Shown: positions 1 through 8,913, counted from the stretch's first letter. The stretch: DNA of 15,326 nt from JBBDYH01 sp040901795 (GCA_040901795.1 JBBDYH010000137.1:1-15326); one strand, 5' to 3'. The notes: generated from the sequence alone by a model not told the origin. Numbers and translations are program-made.

Positions 1-72
1 TTCTACCAAATTGAGCCAATATCAATTGTTCAAGTTATTTATTCGCGAGCCCTTAACGCTCGATAAACCCGA

Positions 73-109
73 TTTGAAAAAGAAAGCGACGACAAGTCGT
101 CGCACTCCA
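73..109 (-). terminator. T-tailed hairpin after the last gene of the minus-strand cluster (dispersed repeat, copy 1)
   Basis: On the minus strand an 8-bp perfect stem (GCGACGAC at 103-96, GTCGTCGC at 93-86, two-base gap) is followed directly by TTTCTTTTTC. It lies 14 bases beyond the TGA stop of the FAD oxidoreductase at 117, where an intrinsic terminator would be expected. Almost the same 37-base unit recurs at 10034-10070 with compensating changes in the stem, so it is also a member of a dispersed repeat family. Terminator function is inferred from the hairpin plus T-tract only. Confidence 0.6.
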
Positions 110-116
110 AAGAGCA

Positions 117-1565
<1,449 letters not shown>

Positions 1566-1584
1566 GCAATCTTTATAAAAAAAG

Positions 1585-1596
1585 GTGACGCGTCAC
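1585..1596. other. perfect 12-bp palindrome GTGACGCGTCAC upstream of the oxidoreductase start
   Basis: A self-complementary 12-mer sits 20 bases before ATG 1565. On the minus strand it is followed by CC and seven Ts. It could be a regulator site or a weak attenuator hairpin (4-bp stem, 4-base loop). No family assignment is possible. Confidence 0.3.
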
Positions 1597-1604
1597 GTGC
1601 TTCT

Positions 1605-1698
1605 AGACAAGGAGACACGGAGACCGGGAGACAAGGAGAAGTCGTTCACCTTTCCATTTAAATCTCCATGTCTCCTTGTCTCCAAGTCTCCTTGTCTT
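1605..1698. repeat. inverted pair of 7-base-periodic GGAGACA repeats
   Basis: The left arm (1605-1640) is a run of imperfect GGAGACA/GGAGACC heptamers. The right arm (1663-1698) is the same pattern inverted (TCTCCTTGTC...), with about 22 bases between. The pair can fold into a long imperfect hairpin and fills most of the gap between the two FAD oxidoreductase genes. It is not a CRISPR array: units are 7 bases long and contiguous, with no spacers. Confidence 0.7.
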
Positions 1699-1727
1699 GT
1701 CGGTGCGCCGCTGATCGGAAACATCTC

Positions 1728-3128
1728 TTACCGAGCAACCGTCGGCTGTAGGCAATGCCGGTTCGCCATGACCACACCCGACATCATCGCCCCCACAATT
1801 CCTACCCAACCTTGGTCCGAGCCACACACGAACAAGTTCCGCAAGTGGGTTGTACCGTCGCGGCGTTTTTGTGGCGCTCCATACACCGCGCCATTGTCGT
1901 GGCCCGTGAAGTGGCGGATCGTTTTGGGCGTGAAGGTGTCGGTCGCAACAACATGTGGGCGGAAGTCGGGCACGAACCGCACTGCCGAGGCGTAGATGGC
2001 TTCTCGCGCGGTCACCTTTTCCTGCTCGTATTCGCCGCCAGTCAGCGCGGTCCAGCGATCGAAATTTGCCAGCGCCGTCATCCGGATCATGCCCTCCTTG
2101 GGACCGTTGTCATCGACGTAGGCAAAATTGTTCGGCGAGCAGACCACTCCGCTGCGCACGTCGGTCAACTCATGCCGCGGCTTTTCCCAGTGAAACCGGC
2201 CGCTGTCGTTGAAGAACAGGACGGAATAAGGATGGCCAAGCGCTTGCGGCGGACAATCCAGTACGGCAATCGACTCCACGAAGGAGAGCTGCCCCGGTGA
2301 AACCTGCTCGCAGAGCGCCGATTGCTCCCCGCAAAGCTGCATTGTCTCGCACCAGCCTGCCGACGACAACACGCTGTTCGCCTGTAGGTCGACACCGTCA
2401 TCAAGCTCGACATGATGCACTTCCTCGCCGGCAATAACGATCCGCCGCACGCCGGCGCGCAGGCGCAGTTCGCCGCCCAGCTCTTTGAACCGCCGCACTA
2501 ACAGTTTGAGAATCAGCCGCACTCCTTGAGCCGGCCGCGCGAATCCTTCCAGAAAAATGCTGCGAAACATCACGCTGGCCTGGGCGAAGTCGGTGTCGTG
2601 CTCGGCCGCTCCCCCGTAATACAAGAGCGGGCAGAGCAACATTTCGACCAATAGCGGATCGGAAATGTACTGGGCGAAAACAGCGCGTGCAGATTCTCGG
2701 CCACGGGGTTGTTCCAAACCGTCGTAGGGCAAAATCGCATCAACGAGGCGGCGAAATGAATCGGCCTGGGAGGGAAAGGCCCGCACAATCTCGCTCTCGA
2801 GCATTGTAAGGTCATTCGAAAAGTCGAGCCGCGCGGCAGGAAAGACAACCGCCGACTTCAATTGTGGCGTCCATTCGAACTCGTCCCAAGAGAATCTAAG
2901 TTGCCGTAACAGCCGTGGCAACGGACCATGCTTGGATCCTTTGGGCTGGAAGTTGGTAATGGCATGCAGACCGACGTCATAATTGCGGCCGTCCCGTCGA
3001 TAAAACGAGTTGAGGCCGCCAATCGTCGTATGCCGCTCGAGAATACAGACGCGCAGGCCGAACTGCGCCAGCCGTACACCGGCGGCCAGGCCCGACATGC
3101 CAGCGCCGATGATCAGAACGTCGTACAT
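1728..3128 (-). CDS. CrtI/RetSat-like FAD-dependent oxidoreductase (second of two)
   Basis: The 466-residue protein has the same architecture as its neighbour. The N-terminal dinucleotide-binding motif is GAGMSGLAAG at residues 8-17, with E31 and GG at 37-38. The C-terminal FAD-contacting segment is about 431-457 (NLFVCGSDQGWVGIVGA). The two are clearly diverged, so they are paralogues with probably different substrates or regiochemistry rather than a recent duplication. Its ATG at 3128 lies 31 bases after the ACP stop, which suggests co-transcription and supports a carrier-bound or fatty substrate. A carotenoid role cannot be excluded by sequence alone, but no other carotenoid gene (crtB, crtE) is in the window. 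Confidence 0.85.
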   Translation of the reverse strand: MYDVLIIGAGMSGLAAGVRLAQFGLRVCILERHTTIGGLNSFYRRDGRNYDVGLHAITNFQPKGSKHGPLPRLLRQLRFSWDEFEWTPQLKSAVVFPAARLDFSNDLTMLESEIVRAFPSQADSFRRLVDAILPYDGLEQPRGRESARAVFAQYISDPLLVEMLLCPLLYYGGAAEHDTDFAQASVMFRSIFLEGFARPAQGVRLILKLLVRRFKELGGELRLRAGVRRIVIAGEEVHHVELDDGVDLQANSVLSSAGWCETMQLCGEQSALCEQVSPGQLSFVESIAVLDCPPQALGHPYSVLFFNDSGRFHWEKPRHELTDVRSGVVCSPNNFAYVDDNGPKEGMIRMTALANFDRWTALTGGEYEQEKVTAREAIYASAVRFVPDFRPHVVATDTFTPKTIRHFTGHDNGAVYGAPQKRRDGTTHLRNLFVCGSDQGWVGIVGAMMSGVVMANRHCLQPTVAR

Positions 3129-3159
3129 GAGAGTTTCAAAGTCGCGGTGACGTGGCGAA

Positions 3160-3420
3160 TCACGCTTTCTGCGCGTCTTTGAGCAGCGGCTCCAGATACG
3201 TCACGGTGCCGGCCATCGTCGCCAGCTCAACGTAATCGTCCTCCGGCACCTGCACTCGGTAACGCTTGCGCAGCTCCATGACGATGTCGAGAAAGTCCAT
3301 ACTGTCCAGCTCGATCTGCTCGCGGAACGGCACATCGTCTTTGAGCGCAGTGAGATCCTCATCGGGCACGATGTCCGAAAGAATATCGAGGATCTCGTCA
3401 CGAATCTCGTCCGCCGTCAT
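3160..3420 (-). CDS. acyl carrier protein
   Basis: This is a small acidic 86-residue protein of typical ACP length. The phosphopantetheine attachment motif reads ELDSMDFLD, with the serine at residue 40. It is DSM where fatty-acid AcpP usually has DSL, suggesting a pathway-dedicated carrier rather than the housekeeping one. The start ATG at 3420 has a good ribosome-binding site (GGAG five bases upstream). It lies between the ketosynthase (upstream, 299-bp gap) and the FAD oxidoreductases (31-bp gap). It presumably carries the growing acyl chain for the ketosynthase at 3720-4961 and may present it to the oxidoreductases. Confidence 0.9.
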   Translation of the reverse strand: MTADEIRDEILDILSDIVPDEDLTALKDDVPFREQIELDSMDFLDIVMELRKRYRVQVPEDDYVELATMAGTVTYLEPLLKDAQKA

Positions 3421-3471
3421 GCTGACTCCGTCACTGGCCTAACCTGTAAGTTAATCTGCCCCATTCACCAT

Positions 3472-3712
3472 ATCGCGACAAGGAACACAGACACACCTAG
3501 CGCGGCCTGGCCGCAACCAAAAACCAGTCGTTGTGCTTTCGAATCTAAGGGAGGGAATACAGATAAACACAGACGAAGACAGATGAACACAGACGGACGA
3601 CTGGCCGTTTTTCCTGCCGCTCGCTGATCTGTGGCCATCTGTTCAAATCTGTGTTCATCTGTGTTTCTTGCCGCTAAACCGAAAGTTTGCGCGGGACGCG
3701 TTCATCTGTGTT
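3472..3712. repeat. ACACAGATGAAC-type repeat cluster between ACP and ketosynthase
   Basis: The gap carries several copies of an AACACAGAC/AGATGAACACAGA word on the plus strand (about 3482-3493 and 3558-3594). The same words are inverted at 3627-3669 (ATCTGTGTTCATCTGTG) and again at 3700-3712. A separate 13-base palindrome, GCGGCC-T-GGCCGC, lies at 3502-3514. No ORF or recognisable RNA is present in these 299 bases. The inverted arms could form a large hairpin in a transcript running from the ketosynthase into the ACP gene. Confidence 0.65.
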
Positions 3713-3719
3713 CTCGCTC

Positions 3720-4961
3720 TTAAACCCGCTTGATCACCACGGCCGAATTGATGCCGAGCATGCCGAATGAATTGTTGAGGATATAAGTGGCGCGGCCGTT
3801 CTCGTGCGGTTGGTTGACGACCAGATTTGGCAGCTCGCACTCAGGATCGAGGGCGTCGACGTTGATTGTTGCATGACAAGCCCGGTCCTCAAATACCGGC
3901 AAATTCCCCGCCAATTCCAGTGCGCCGGCGGCGCCCATGGCATGACCGATGAAGCTCTTGGTATTGTTAAATCGCGTCTTTGAGTCGCCGAAGACCTCCC
4001 GTAGCGCCGTCACCTCTTGCTGATCGCCGCTCGCAGTTCCCGTGGCATGCGTGCTGACAATATCGACCTCGTCGGGCGATACCCTCGCCCGCCGCAGCGC
4101 CAACCGCATGCACTGAGCCTGACGTTCTGGATTGGGCAGCACGAAATCGCTGGCGTCGCTATTCATGGCATGCCCGACCAGCTCGCCGTAAATCTTTGCT
4201 CCCCGGGCCCTCGCATCCGTAAGCCGCTCGAGTATATAGAGGCAGCCTCCTTCTGCGACCACGATGCCCGTGCGGTCGCGGTCAAACGGCCGCGACGCCT
4301 TTGCCGGATCGTCGTGCTTGGCCAACGCGCCCTGGCTGGCAAAGCTGGCGAAAATACCAAAGGTGTGAATGCTTTCAGATACGCCGCCCGCCAGTGCGAC
4401 GTCGCATTCCCCCAGTAGCAACATCTGCGCCCCTTGGATCATGCCGGCATTTCCCGCCGCGCAGGCGGCGCCAATCGTATAGTGCGGTCCGGTGATTCCC
4501 AGATTCAGTGAAATCTCGCCCGCAGGGTTGTTGGCCACGGTCCGCGGGTTGTGGTGATGCGACCAGAATCTGGTGTCGTAATCGAACGACTTAAGCTGAT
4601 AGATCTCGTTTTCGGTTTCTACATTGCCGTGTTCGGTCACGCCGATGTAGATTCCTACCTGCGATTTATCCACATTGGACCAATCGAGACCCGAGTCGGC
4701 GATCGCCTCATGGGCGCAATAGATGCCAATGCTGCCCGCCCTCGTCCCGCGACGGACCTCTTTTTTCTTTTGGTATCGCAGCTCATCGAAGGTGCATACG
4801 CCGGCGTGCGTATCGCCGACATAACGGATGTTGTAGTTCGTGACGCCGCTGCGGCCCGCCAACAGGTTCTCGCGGAACTCCCGCAAGTTGTTCCCGTTGG
4901 GCGCAGTCAGACCCACACCCGTGATCACAATGCGATATTGGTCGGCCGTCCCCGCGATCAT
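3720..4961 (-). CDS. FabF-type beta-ketoacyl-ACP synthase (catalytically complete)
   Basis: The 413-residue protein fits the KAS II (FabF) family in length and motifs. The nucleophile is C167 in GAACAAGNAG, the first histidine is H305 in STHATGTASGD, and K335 and H340 lie in NTKSFIGHAMGAAG. The Cys-His-His triad is that of a decarboxylating condensing enzyme using malonyl-ACP, not of an OleA/FabH (Cys-His-Asn) enzyme and not of a chain-length factor, which lacks the cysteine. ATG 4961 is preceded by AAGGA. An overlapping upstream ATG is in another frame. It sits 40 bp after oleD, and the ACP follows it, so it probably elongates a chain on that ACP. A housekeeping FabF role is possible but less likely in this context. 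Confidence 0.9.
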   Translation of the reverse strand: MIAGTADQYRIVITGVGLTAPNGNNLREFRENLLAGRSGVTNYNIRYVGDTHAGVCTFDELRYQKKKEVRRGTRAGSIGIYCAHEAIADSGLDWSNVDKSQVGIYIGVTEHGNVETENEIYQLKSFDYDTRFWSHHHNPRTVANNPAGEISLNLGITGPHYTIGAACAAGNAGMIQGAQMLLLGECDVALAGGVSESIHTFGIFASFASQGALAKHDDPAKASRPFDRDRTGIVVAEGGCLYILERLTDARARGAKIYGELVGHAMNSDASDFVLPNPERQAQCMRLALRRARVSPDEVDIVSTHATGTASGDQQEVTALREVFGDSKTRFNNTKSFIGHAMGAAGALELAGNLPVFEDRACHATINVDALDPECELPNLVVNQPHENGRATYILNNSFGMLGINSAVVIKRV

Positions 4962-5001
4962 CCGTGCCCATCCTTGTCAAGCTGCGTCAAAACAATCGAA
5001 A

Positions 5002-6012
5002 TTAGCGGTTTTGCGGCCGCTTGGCAAGCGGCGGAGAGGCGCCGAGCCGACGCATTCCCTCGGCGGTTGAAACCAACGGGTTGTAACCAAAGTCACGCTG
5101 CGCAGCGGTGATGTCGAAGTAATGCGAACAACCAAGTTGCAGCGCGAGGAACCGCGTCATTCGCGGTTCGCCGGTAACCCCCGCCGCGCGGTGAGCGCCT
5201 TCCAAGACCGCACCGATAGCATAAGCCACATTTAACCGGATACGGCGGCGAACCGGTGGCAAACCGGCCAGTGCCAGCAGTTCGTCGATCCACTGCCAGC
5301 AATTGACGGGTTCCCCCTGGCTCAGGAAATACGGTTTCCCACAAACCGCCGCGCCAGGCGCAAGCGCGTTGGCGGCTTGCAGGTGCGCGGTCGCGGCGTT
5401 TTCTACGTACGTAATGTCGATCTGGTTTTGGCCATCGCCGACGCGCCGCAGTTTCCCCTGCCGCTGGCGCTCGCGCAATCGGGGGACCAGGTGCCGGTCG
5501 CGCGGGCCCCAGATCAAATGCGGCCGCAGGGCGCAGGTCAAGAGACCATCGCGCCCGTTCGCGGCGAGAACGAATTGCTCGGCCAACGCCTTGCTGTGCG
5601 GGTAGTGCGCCAGCCATCGCCGCGCATACGGGGCTGTTTCATCGACGCCACATTGATCGCGGCCATCGAACGTCACGCTGGGACTGCTGGTGAAGATCAG
5701 TTTGTTCACGCCGTGACGCACACAACCGGCGATCACGTGCTGCGTACCGAGCGTATTTGTCTCATAGAATAGCTTCCACGGTCCCCAAATGCCGGCCACT
5801 GCGGCGGTGTGATACACCGTTTCGACACCGCGGCATGCCGCCGCGACGGCCCAGGCATCGCGAATGTCGCCCAGGGCAATCTCGACGCCAAGCGCTTGGA
5901 GTTCTGGCGTTAAATGACGGCAGAAGGCGCGGACTCGATCACCGCGCGCTTCAAGCTGCTCGACAAGGTAAAGGCCCAGAAACCCGGTTGCGCCGGTGAC
6001 CAGTACGTTCAC
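5002..6012 (-). CDS. oleD: OleD-like 2-alkyl-3-oxoalkanoate reductase (extended SDR)
   Basis: This 336-residue extended short-chain dehydrogenase of the 3-beta-HSD type has the NAD(P)-binding motif GATGFLG at 7-13, a serine at 109-110 and the catalytic YPHSK (Y137, K141). Segments such as ALRPHLIWGPRD, GDGQNQIDITYVENAA and the C-terminal RDFGY resemble OleD from olefin-forming bacteria as I remember it. OleD reduces the 2-alkyl-3-keto acid made by OleA to the beta-hydroxy acid that OleC lactonises; the homologue LstD acts in lipstatin synthesis. The start is GTG 6012, overlapping the oleC TGA in a GTGA, with AAGGA seven bases upstream, so the two are translationally coupled. The adjacent OleC is the main support for calling OleD rather than a generic sugar epimerase or steroid dehydrogenase. 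Confidence 0.88.
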   Translation of the reverse strand: MNVLVTGATGFLGLYLVEQLEARGDRVRAFCRHLTPELQALGVEIALGDIRDAWAVAAACRGVETVYHTAAVAGIWGPWKLFYETNTLGTQHVIAGCVRHGVNKLIFTSSPSVTFDGRDQCGVDETAPYARRWLAHYPHSKALAEQFVLAANGRDGLLTCALRPHLIWGPRDRHLVPRLRERQRQGKLRRVGDGQNQIDITYVENAATAHLQAANALAPGAAVCGKPYFLSQGEPVNCWQWIDELLALAGLPPVRRRIRLNVAYAIGAVLEGAHRAAGVTGEPRMTRFLALQLGCSHYFDITAAQRDFGYNPLVSTAEGMRRLGASPPLAKRPQNR

Positions 6013-7844
6013 GCAATGTCCTTACTCAACCGGGTAACGTTTATCCGCCGGTGAATCCGCGATGCCGCCCAAATTGCCAGCTTTTCCCGAAAGATCTTGG
6101 CGTTGTGGCGGACATCCACAGGCATAGAAGGATGAATCAAAAAATCCTCGATTGCCGTCGTAAGTGGATTCGCTTGAGCGAGTTTGCGGAGCTCTTTGAT
6201 TAACCCGTCGCGGTCTAACCCGCGCCCAGTCGGCATGTCGCGATTGCGCTCGACCACGATCACTGGCGTCTGAGCACCCGTTGCGCCAACTCCCACGAGC
6301 GCCGAGCGGAATACGGCGGCGTGTCGATTAAAGATAGCCTCGCACGGAATTGTGTACATCGGCCCGGCCTTGGTCAGCACGCGATGTGTAACTCGTCCAC
6401 AGAACCAGAACCGTTCCTGATCGTCGAAGTAACCGCAATCGCCCATGCGATGCCAGAACGATGCACCCGCTCCCTCCGGGAGAGTTTTAGGGAGAGGGAG
6501 AGCGCTCGTCTGGCGGTCTTCGATCTTCGCCAACGCGTTTGCCGCTCGCCGCGTAACGTATTCCGTTGTCACGACCGGGCCGCGCACGATCAGTTCGCCA
6601 ATCTCGCCGACAGGAAGTTCCTCGGCCTGGTCAATTGAGTGAATTGGCCCATCGATGATGCGGATCACGCGCCACTCGATGCCCCGAAAGCGCCGGCCGA
6701 CGCATACGCCCCCGCCCTGCTCGGTGAGCGACCATGTTTCGGTCAGGACCTCCGAGGAACCGATCGTGGCGACGGGCAACGCCTCGGTGGCGCCATAAGG
6801 GGTATGCACTTCCCCGTCGGGATGAATCACCGCTCTCATTAATCTCAGCACCCGCGCGGGAACCGGCGCGCCTGCCGACATCACTCGCCGCAGCGACTGC
6901 AGCCGCAGGCCGCGCTGCTCACAGTACGGACCGACGCGGTTCCAGACTGCCGGCGAAGCGAAGCTCTGTGTGACCTGCCACTGCTCGATCGCTTCGACAA
7001 TGTTTCGCGGATTAACCGTGGCCGGGCGCGAGAAATTCATCCGCGGCAAAACGGTGGTCACTCCCATCGCGGCGTTGAAGAGCCCGAATAGCGGAAAGCA
7101 TGGTAGGTCGATTTCGCCCGGGCTGATCCCGTAGGTGTCGCGGATTTCAGTCACCTGGCGATCAAAATTGCCCTGGCGGTAAAGCACACCCTTGGGTGGT
7201 CCTGTGCTTCCGCTGGTGAAGATGATTGCGGCCGGGTCGTCGGATGTCATACGGAGCAATTCCGCTTCGCGGTCCGACGAGCGCCAGATAGCCCCGCCCG
7301 GAAGGGCGGGGTTGGCGTCGTTCAGTGTTCCAACTCCGGCCTTCCGGCCGGGGCTGTTGCTGCGTAGGTCCTCGAGCGTTAAACCGCCCCACCAAAGCCG
7401 TCGACCAACGGTGACATTGAACGTCGACTTCGAGAATCGGCGTGGCAGGACTGACCGAATCGCCTGAGCCATCGGCACGGCGATGAACCCCTCCGGCAGC
7501 GCCTCGGCGAGGCAGCGAACGAGGTTTCGCTTACCGATACCCGGATCGATGAGAATTTGAACCGCGCCGCTCTTCAACAGCGCAAACACGAGTGTGATGA
7601 AATCAATGCTCGGCGGAACCAAAAGAGCCAGCCGCATTCCGGGGTTCATGCCGCGCGACACAAGCCCGCGGGCAATCCGGTCGACGTCATCGGCCAGTTC
7701 CCGGAACGAGACAGTGCGATAGAGCCGCCGGCCACCGGCAACGCGGCGCCGCGGCTCGGCGATCGCGATCGCCTGCGGCATTATTTTGGCAACGTCATCC
7801 AGCCGATCGGCGACGTTGAGCGGCGCTAGAGAAAGTGTCGCCAT
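6009..7844 (-). CDS. oleC: OleC-like beta-lactone synthetase (ANL superfamily) with two repeat-derived insertions
   Basis: This 611-residue adenylate-forming enzyme has the P-loop IFTSGSTGPPKGV at 208-220, A5 motif TPYGATEALPV at 348-358, the A7 aspartate D469 in MGDCGYFDD, R484, and a C-terminal lysine K583 in HNAKIFREK. PYGATE-LPV, RFWFCGR-THRV and TIPCEAIFN are characteristic of OleC, which uses ATP to turn a beta-hydroxy acid into a beta-lactone. No OleB domain is fused at the N-terminus, unlike the OleBC fusions found in some bacteria. It is longer than the roughly 550 residues I expect. The excess matches two segments encoded by palindromic repeats (about 164-185 and 447-461). Both keep the frame and lie between conserved motifs, so the enzyme is probably active. 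ATG 7844 has no clear Shine-Dalgarno. Confidence 0.9.
   Translation of the reverse strand: MATLSLAPLNVADRLDDVAKIMPQAIAIAEPRRRVAGGRRLYRTVSFRELADDVDRIARGLVSRGMNPGMRLALLVPPSIDFITLVFALLKSGAVQILIDPGIGKRNLVRCLAEALPEGFIAVPMAQAIRSVLPRRFSKSTFNVTVGRRLWWGGLTLEDLRSNSPGRKAGVGTLNDANPALPGGAIWRSSDREAELLRMTSDDPAAIIFTSGSTGPPKGVLYRQGNFDRQVTEIRDTYGISPGEIDLPCFPLFGLFNAAMGVTTVLPRMNFSRPATVNPRNIVEAIEQWQVTQSFASPAVWNRVGPYCEQRGLRLQSLRRVMSAGAPVPARVLRLMRAVIHPDGEVHTPYGATEALPVATIGSSEVLTETWSLTEQGGGVCVGRRFRGIEWRVIRIIDGPIHSIDQAEELPVGEIGELIVRGPVVTTEYVTRRAANALAKIEDRQTSALPLPKTLPEGAGASFWHRMGDCGYFDDQERFWFCGRVTHRVLTKAGPMYTIPCEAIFNRHAAVFRSALVGVGATGAQTPVIVVERNRDMPTGRGLDRDGLIKELRKLAQANPLTTAIEDFLIHPSMPVDVRHNAKIFREKLAIWAASRIHRRINVTRLSKDIA
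6469..6504. repeat. short palindromic repeat inserted in frame in oleC
   Basis: The plus strand holds a CTCCC-TCC-GGGAG hairpin (6470-6482), then TTTTAG and GGGAGAGGGAG. This resembles the CCCTCTCCC...GGGAGAGGG words common in bacterial intergenic DNA. Here it lies inside oleC and encodes the low-complexity stretch SALPLPKTLPEGAGA, just before the conserved WHRMGD motif. Insertion origin is inferred. Confidence 0.55.
7291..7354. repeat. BIME-like inverted pair of 25-base palindromic units inside oleC
   Basis: Unit 1 (7291-7315) has an 8-bp stem, CCCCGCCC/GGGCGGGG, with a GGAA loop and ends in TTGG. Unit 2 (7330-7354) is the near-exact inverse: it begins CCAAC and has the stem CCGGCC/GGCCGG with loop TTCC. 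About 14 bases separate them. Two inverted palindromic units with a short spacer is the layout of a bacterial interspersed mosaic element. It encodes residues 164-185 of OleC, a glycine/proline-rich loop ahead of the P-loop, and leaves the frame open. Confidence 0.75.
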
Positions 7845-7864
7845 GGGACAATTCGATCATTAGC

Positions 7865-7954
7865 GTTTAGCAGCCGACGGTACGTCGGCTGGGGGAAGTC
7901 GGCGTACCGCCGGCTGCTAAACCGAGCGAGTCGGCGTACCGCCGACTGCTAAAC
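7865..7954. repeat. three TAAAC-ended palindromic repeats between the ATP-grasp gene and oleC
   Basis: Copy A (7865-7891) reads GTTTAGCAGCCGACGGTACG... and is inverted relative to copy B (7898-7922) and copy C (7930-7954), which both read GTCGGCGTACCGCCG followed by a GCTAAAC end. Each unit is itself a palindrome around GTAC. Copy C supplies the TAG stop of the ATP-grasp gene (7951-7949). A looser relative, a 7-bp GCCGCCG/CGGCGGC hairpin ending in CTAAAC, is at 10076-10102. The 104-bp gap holds nothing else recognisable. Confidence 0.8.
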
Positions 7955-8836
7955 TTGTTCTTGCAAATGTTCCAGCACCATCGCGGCGACATCGCGCCGG
8001 TGTGCGCCCGCGAGCGCCTTCCATCCGGGTACGGCGTTGACTTCGATCACATACATCTGTCCGTCACGGCCGGGCAGCAAATCGACGCCGGCAACCGAGG
8101 CGCCGACGGCATCCGCTGCGCTTCGGGCCAATTCAACCCACTCGTCGCGCGGCTCCACCGCCTCGGCCACAGCACCCCGGCTGATGTTCGTGCGCCAATC
8201 GAACGGATTGACGCGTCGCATCGCCAGCACTTTATTGCCGACAATCAGGACGCGAATGTCGGCACCGTTGTGCGGGATGAACTCTTGAAGATACAGCACG
8301 CTCCCCAGATCGACGAGGAGGCGAAAGGCGCGCTCGGCGAGCGCCCGATCCTTGAGCCGCGTGATGCCTCGTCCCTCACTGCCAAAAAGCGGTTTGAGAA
8401 CCACGTCGCCGCCAAGGTCGTCGAACGCTTGGAGCGCTTGAGCGACGGTTTGGCAGGTGATTGTCCGCGGGACGGGCAGTCCGGCCACCGCGAGCCGCGC
8501 GATAGTAAGATACTTATCGACTGCGCACTCGATCGCCCGCGCCGGATTAACGACCGGCACTCCGGCGGCCTCCAACCGCGCCAGCGCATCCATCCGGAAA
8601 ACCACCTGCTCAAGCGAGCCGGACGGCATCGTGCGAACGAGCAAAGCATCGAACGAACCGATATCAACGCCACAGGCGTCGATGCTCACCTCGCTCCCAC
8701 GCTCAGCGCGGGAACACGAGACACTGGAGCCGAGCGCCCGGAACGGAATTGCTGCAATCTCATGGCGATCCACCGCGGCGCGACGCAAGTCGGCAAAATA
8801 CCAGCTATCGGCAGCGGCGAGAACGGCGAAGCGCAT
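7949..8836 (-). CDS. RimK-like ATP-grasp ligase of the H4MPT gene set
   Basis: This 295-residue ATP-grasp protein has K148 and the glycine-rich loop FGSEGRG (151-157) for ATP, E185 in LQEFIPH, and metal ligands D252, E265 and N267 in VIEVNAVPGWK. The segment VNPFDWRTNISRGA (209-222) is a RimK-type signature. In methylotrophs a RimK-like gene (orf5 in Methylorubrum) lies beside mch and is linked to the H4MPT pathway, probably by adding glutamyl-type residues to the cofactor. The position here, 74 bp after mch, matches. The alternative is a ribosomal-protein-modifying RimK, which the context disfavours. ATG 8836 has no clear ribosome-binding site, and its upstream region is repeat DNA. The TAG stop lies inside a palindromic repeat, so the last residues may not be ancestral. 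Confidence 0.82.
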   Translation of the reverse strand: MRFAVLAAADSWYFADLRRAAVDRHEIAAIPFRALGSSVSCSRAERGSEVSIDACGVDIGSFDALLVRTMPSGSLEQVVFRMDALARLEAAGVPVVNPARAIECAVDKYLTIARLAVAGLPVPRTITCQTVAQALQAFDDLGGDVVLKPLFGSEGRGITRLKDRALAERAFRLLVDLGSVLYLQEFIPHNGADIRVLIVGNKVLAMRRVNPFDWRTNISRGAVAEAVEPRDEWVELARSAADAVGASVAGVDLLPGRDGQMYVIEVNAVPGWKALAGAHRRDVAAMVLEHLQEQV

Positions 8837-8842
8837 AACTCG

Positions 8843-8913
8843 AAGGATGAAGGATGAAGGATGAACGATGAACGATAAACATGCCCGAGTTCATCGTTCC
8901 GAATTCATCGTTA
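8843..8913. repeat. GATGAAG/GATGAAC repeat, inverted arms, between mch and the ATP-grasp gene
   Basis: The left arm (8843-8877) is a run of GATGAAG and GATGAAC heptamers. The right arm (8890-8913) is inverted (TTCATCGTT, ATTCATCGTT). The right arm begins exactly at the mch stop codon. The same family fills the ybaB-recR gap at 13440-13518. Confidence 0.7.

Noticed and set aside
1605..1698. Possible CRISPR-like array
   Set aside because: Units are 7 bases, contiguous and inverted, with no spacers and no cas genes nearby.
3720..4961. Reading the ketosynthase as OleA or as a chain-length factor
   Set aside because: It has the FabF Cys-His-His triad and FabF motifs; OleA is a FabH/thiolase-like Cys-His-Asn enzyme, and a chain-length factor lacks the cysteine.
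7955..8857. 300-residue plus-strand frame antisense to the ATP-grasp gene
   Set aside because: The minus strand has complete ATP-grasp motifs; the plus frame has none and ends in repeat DNA.
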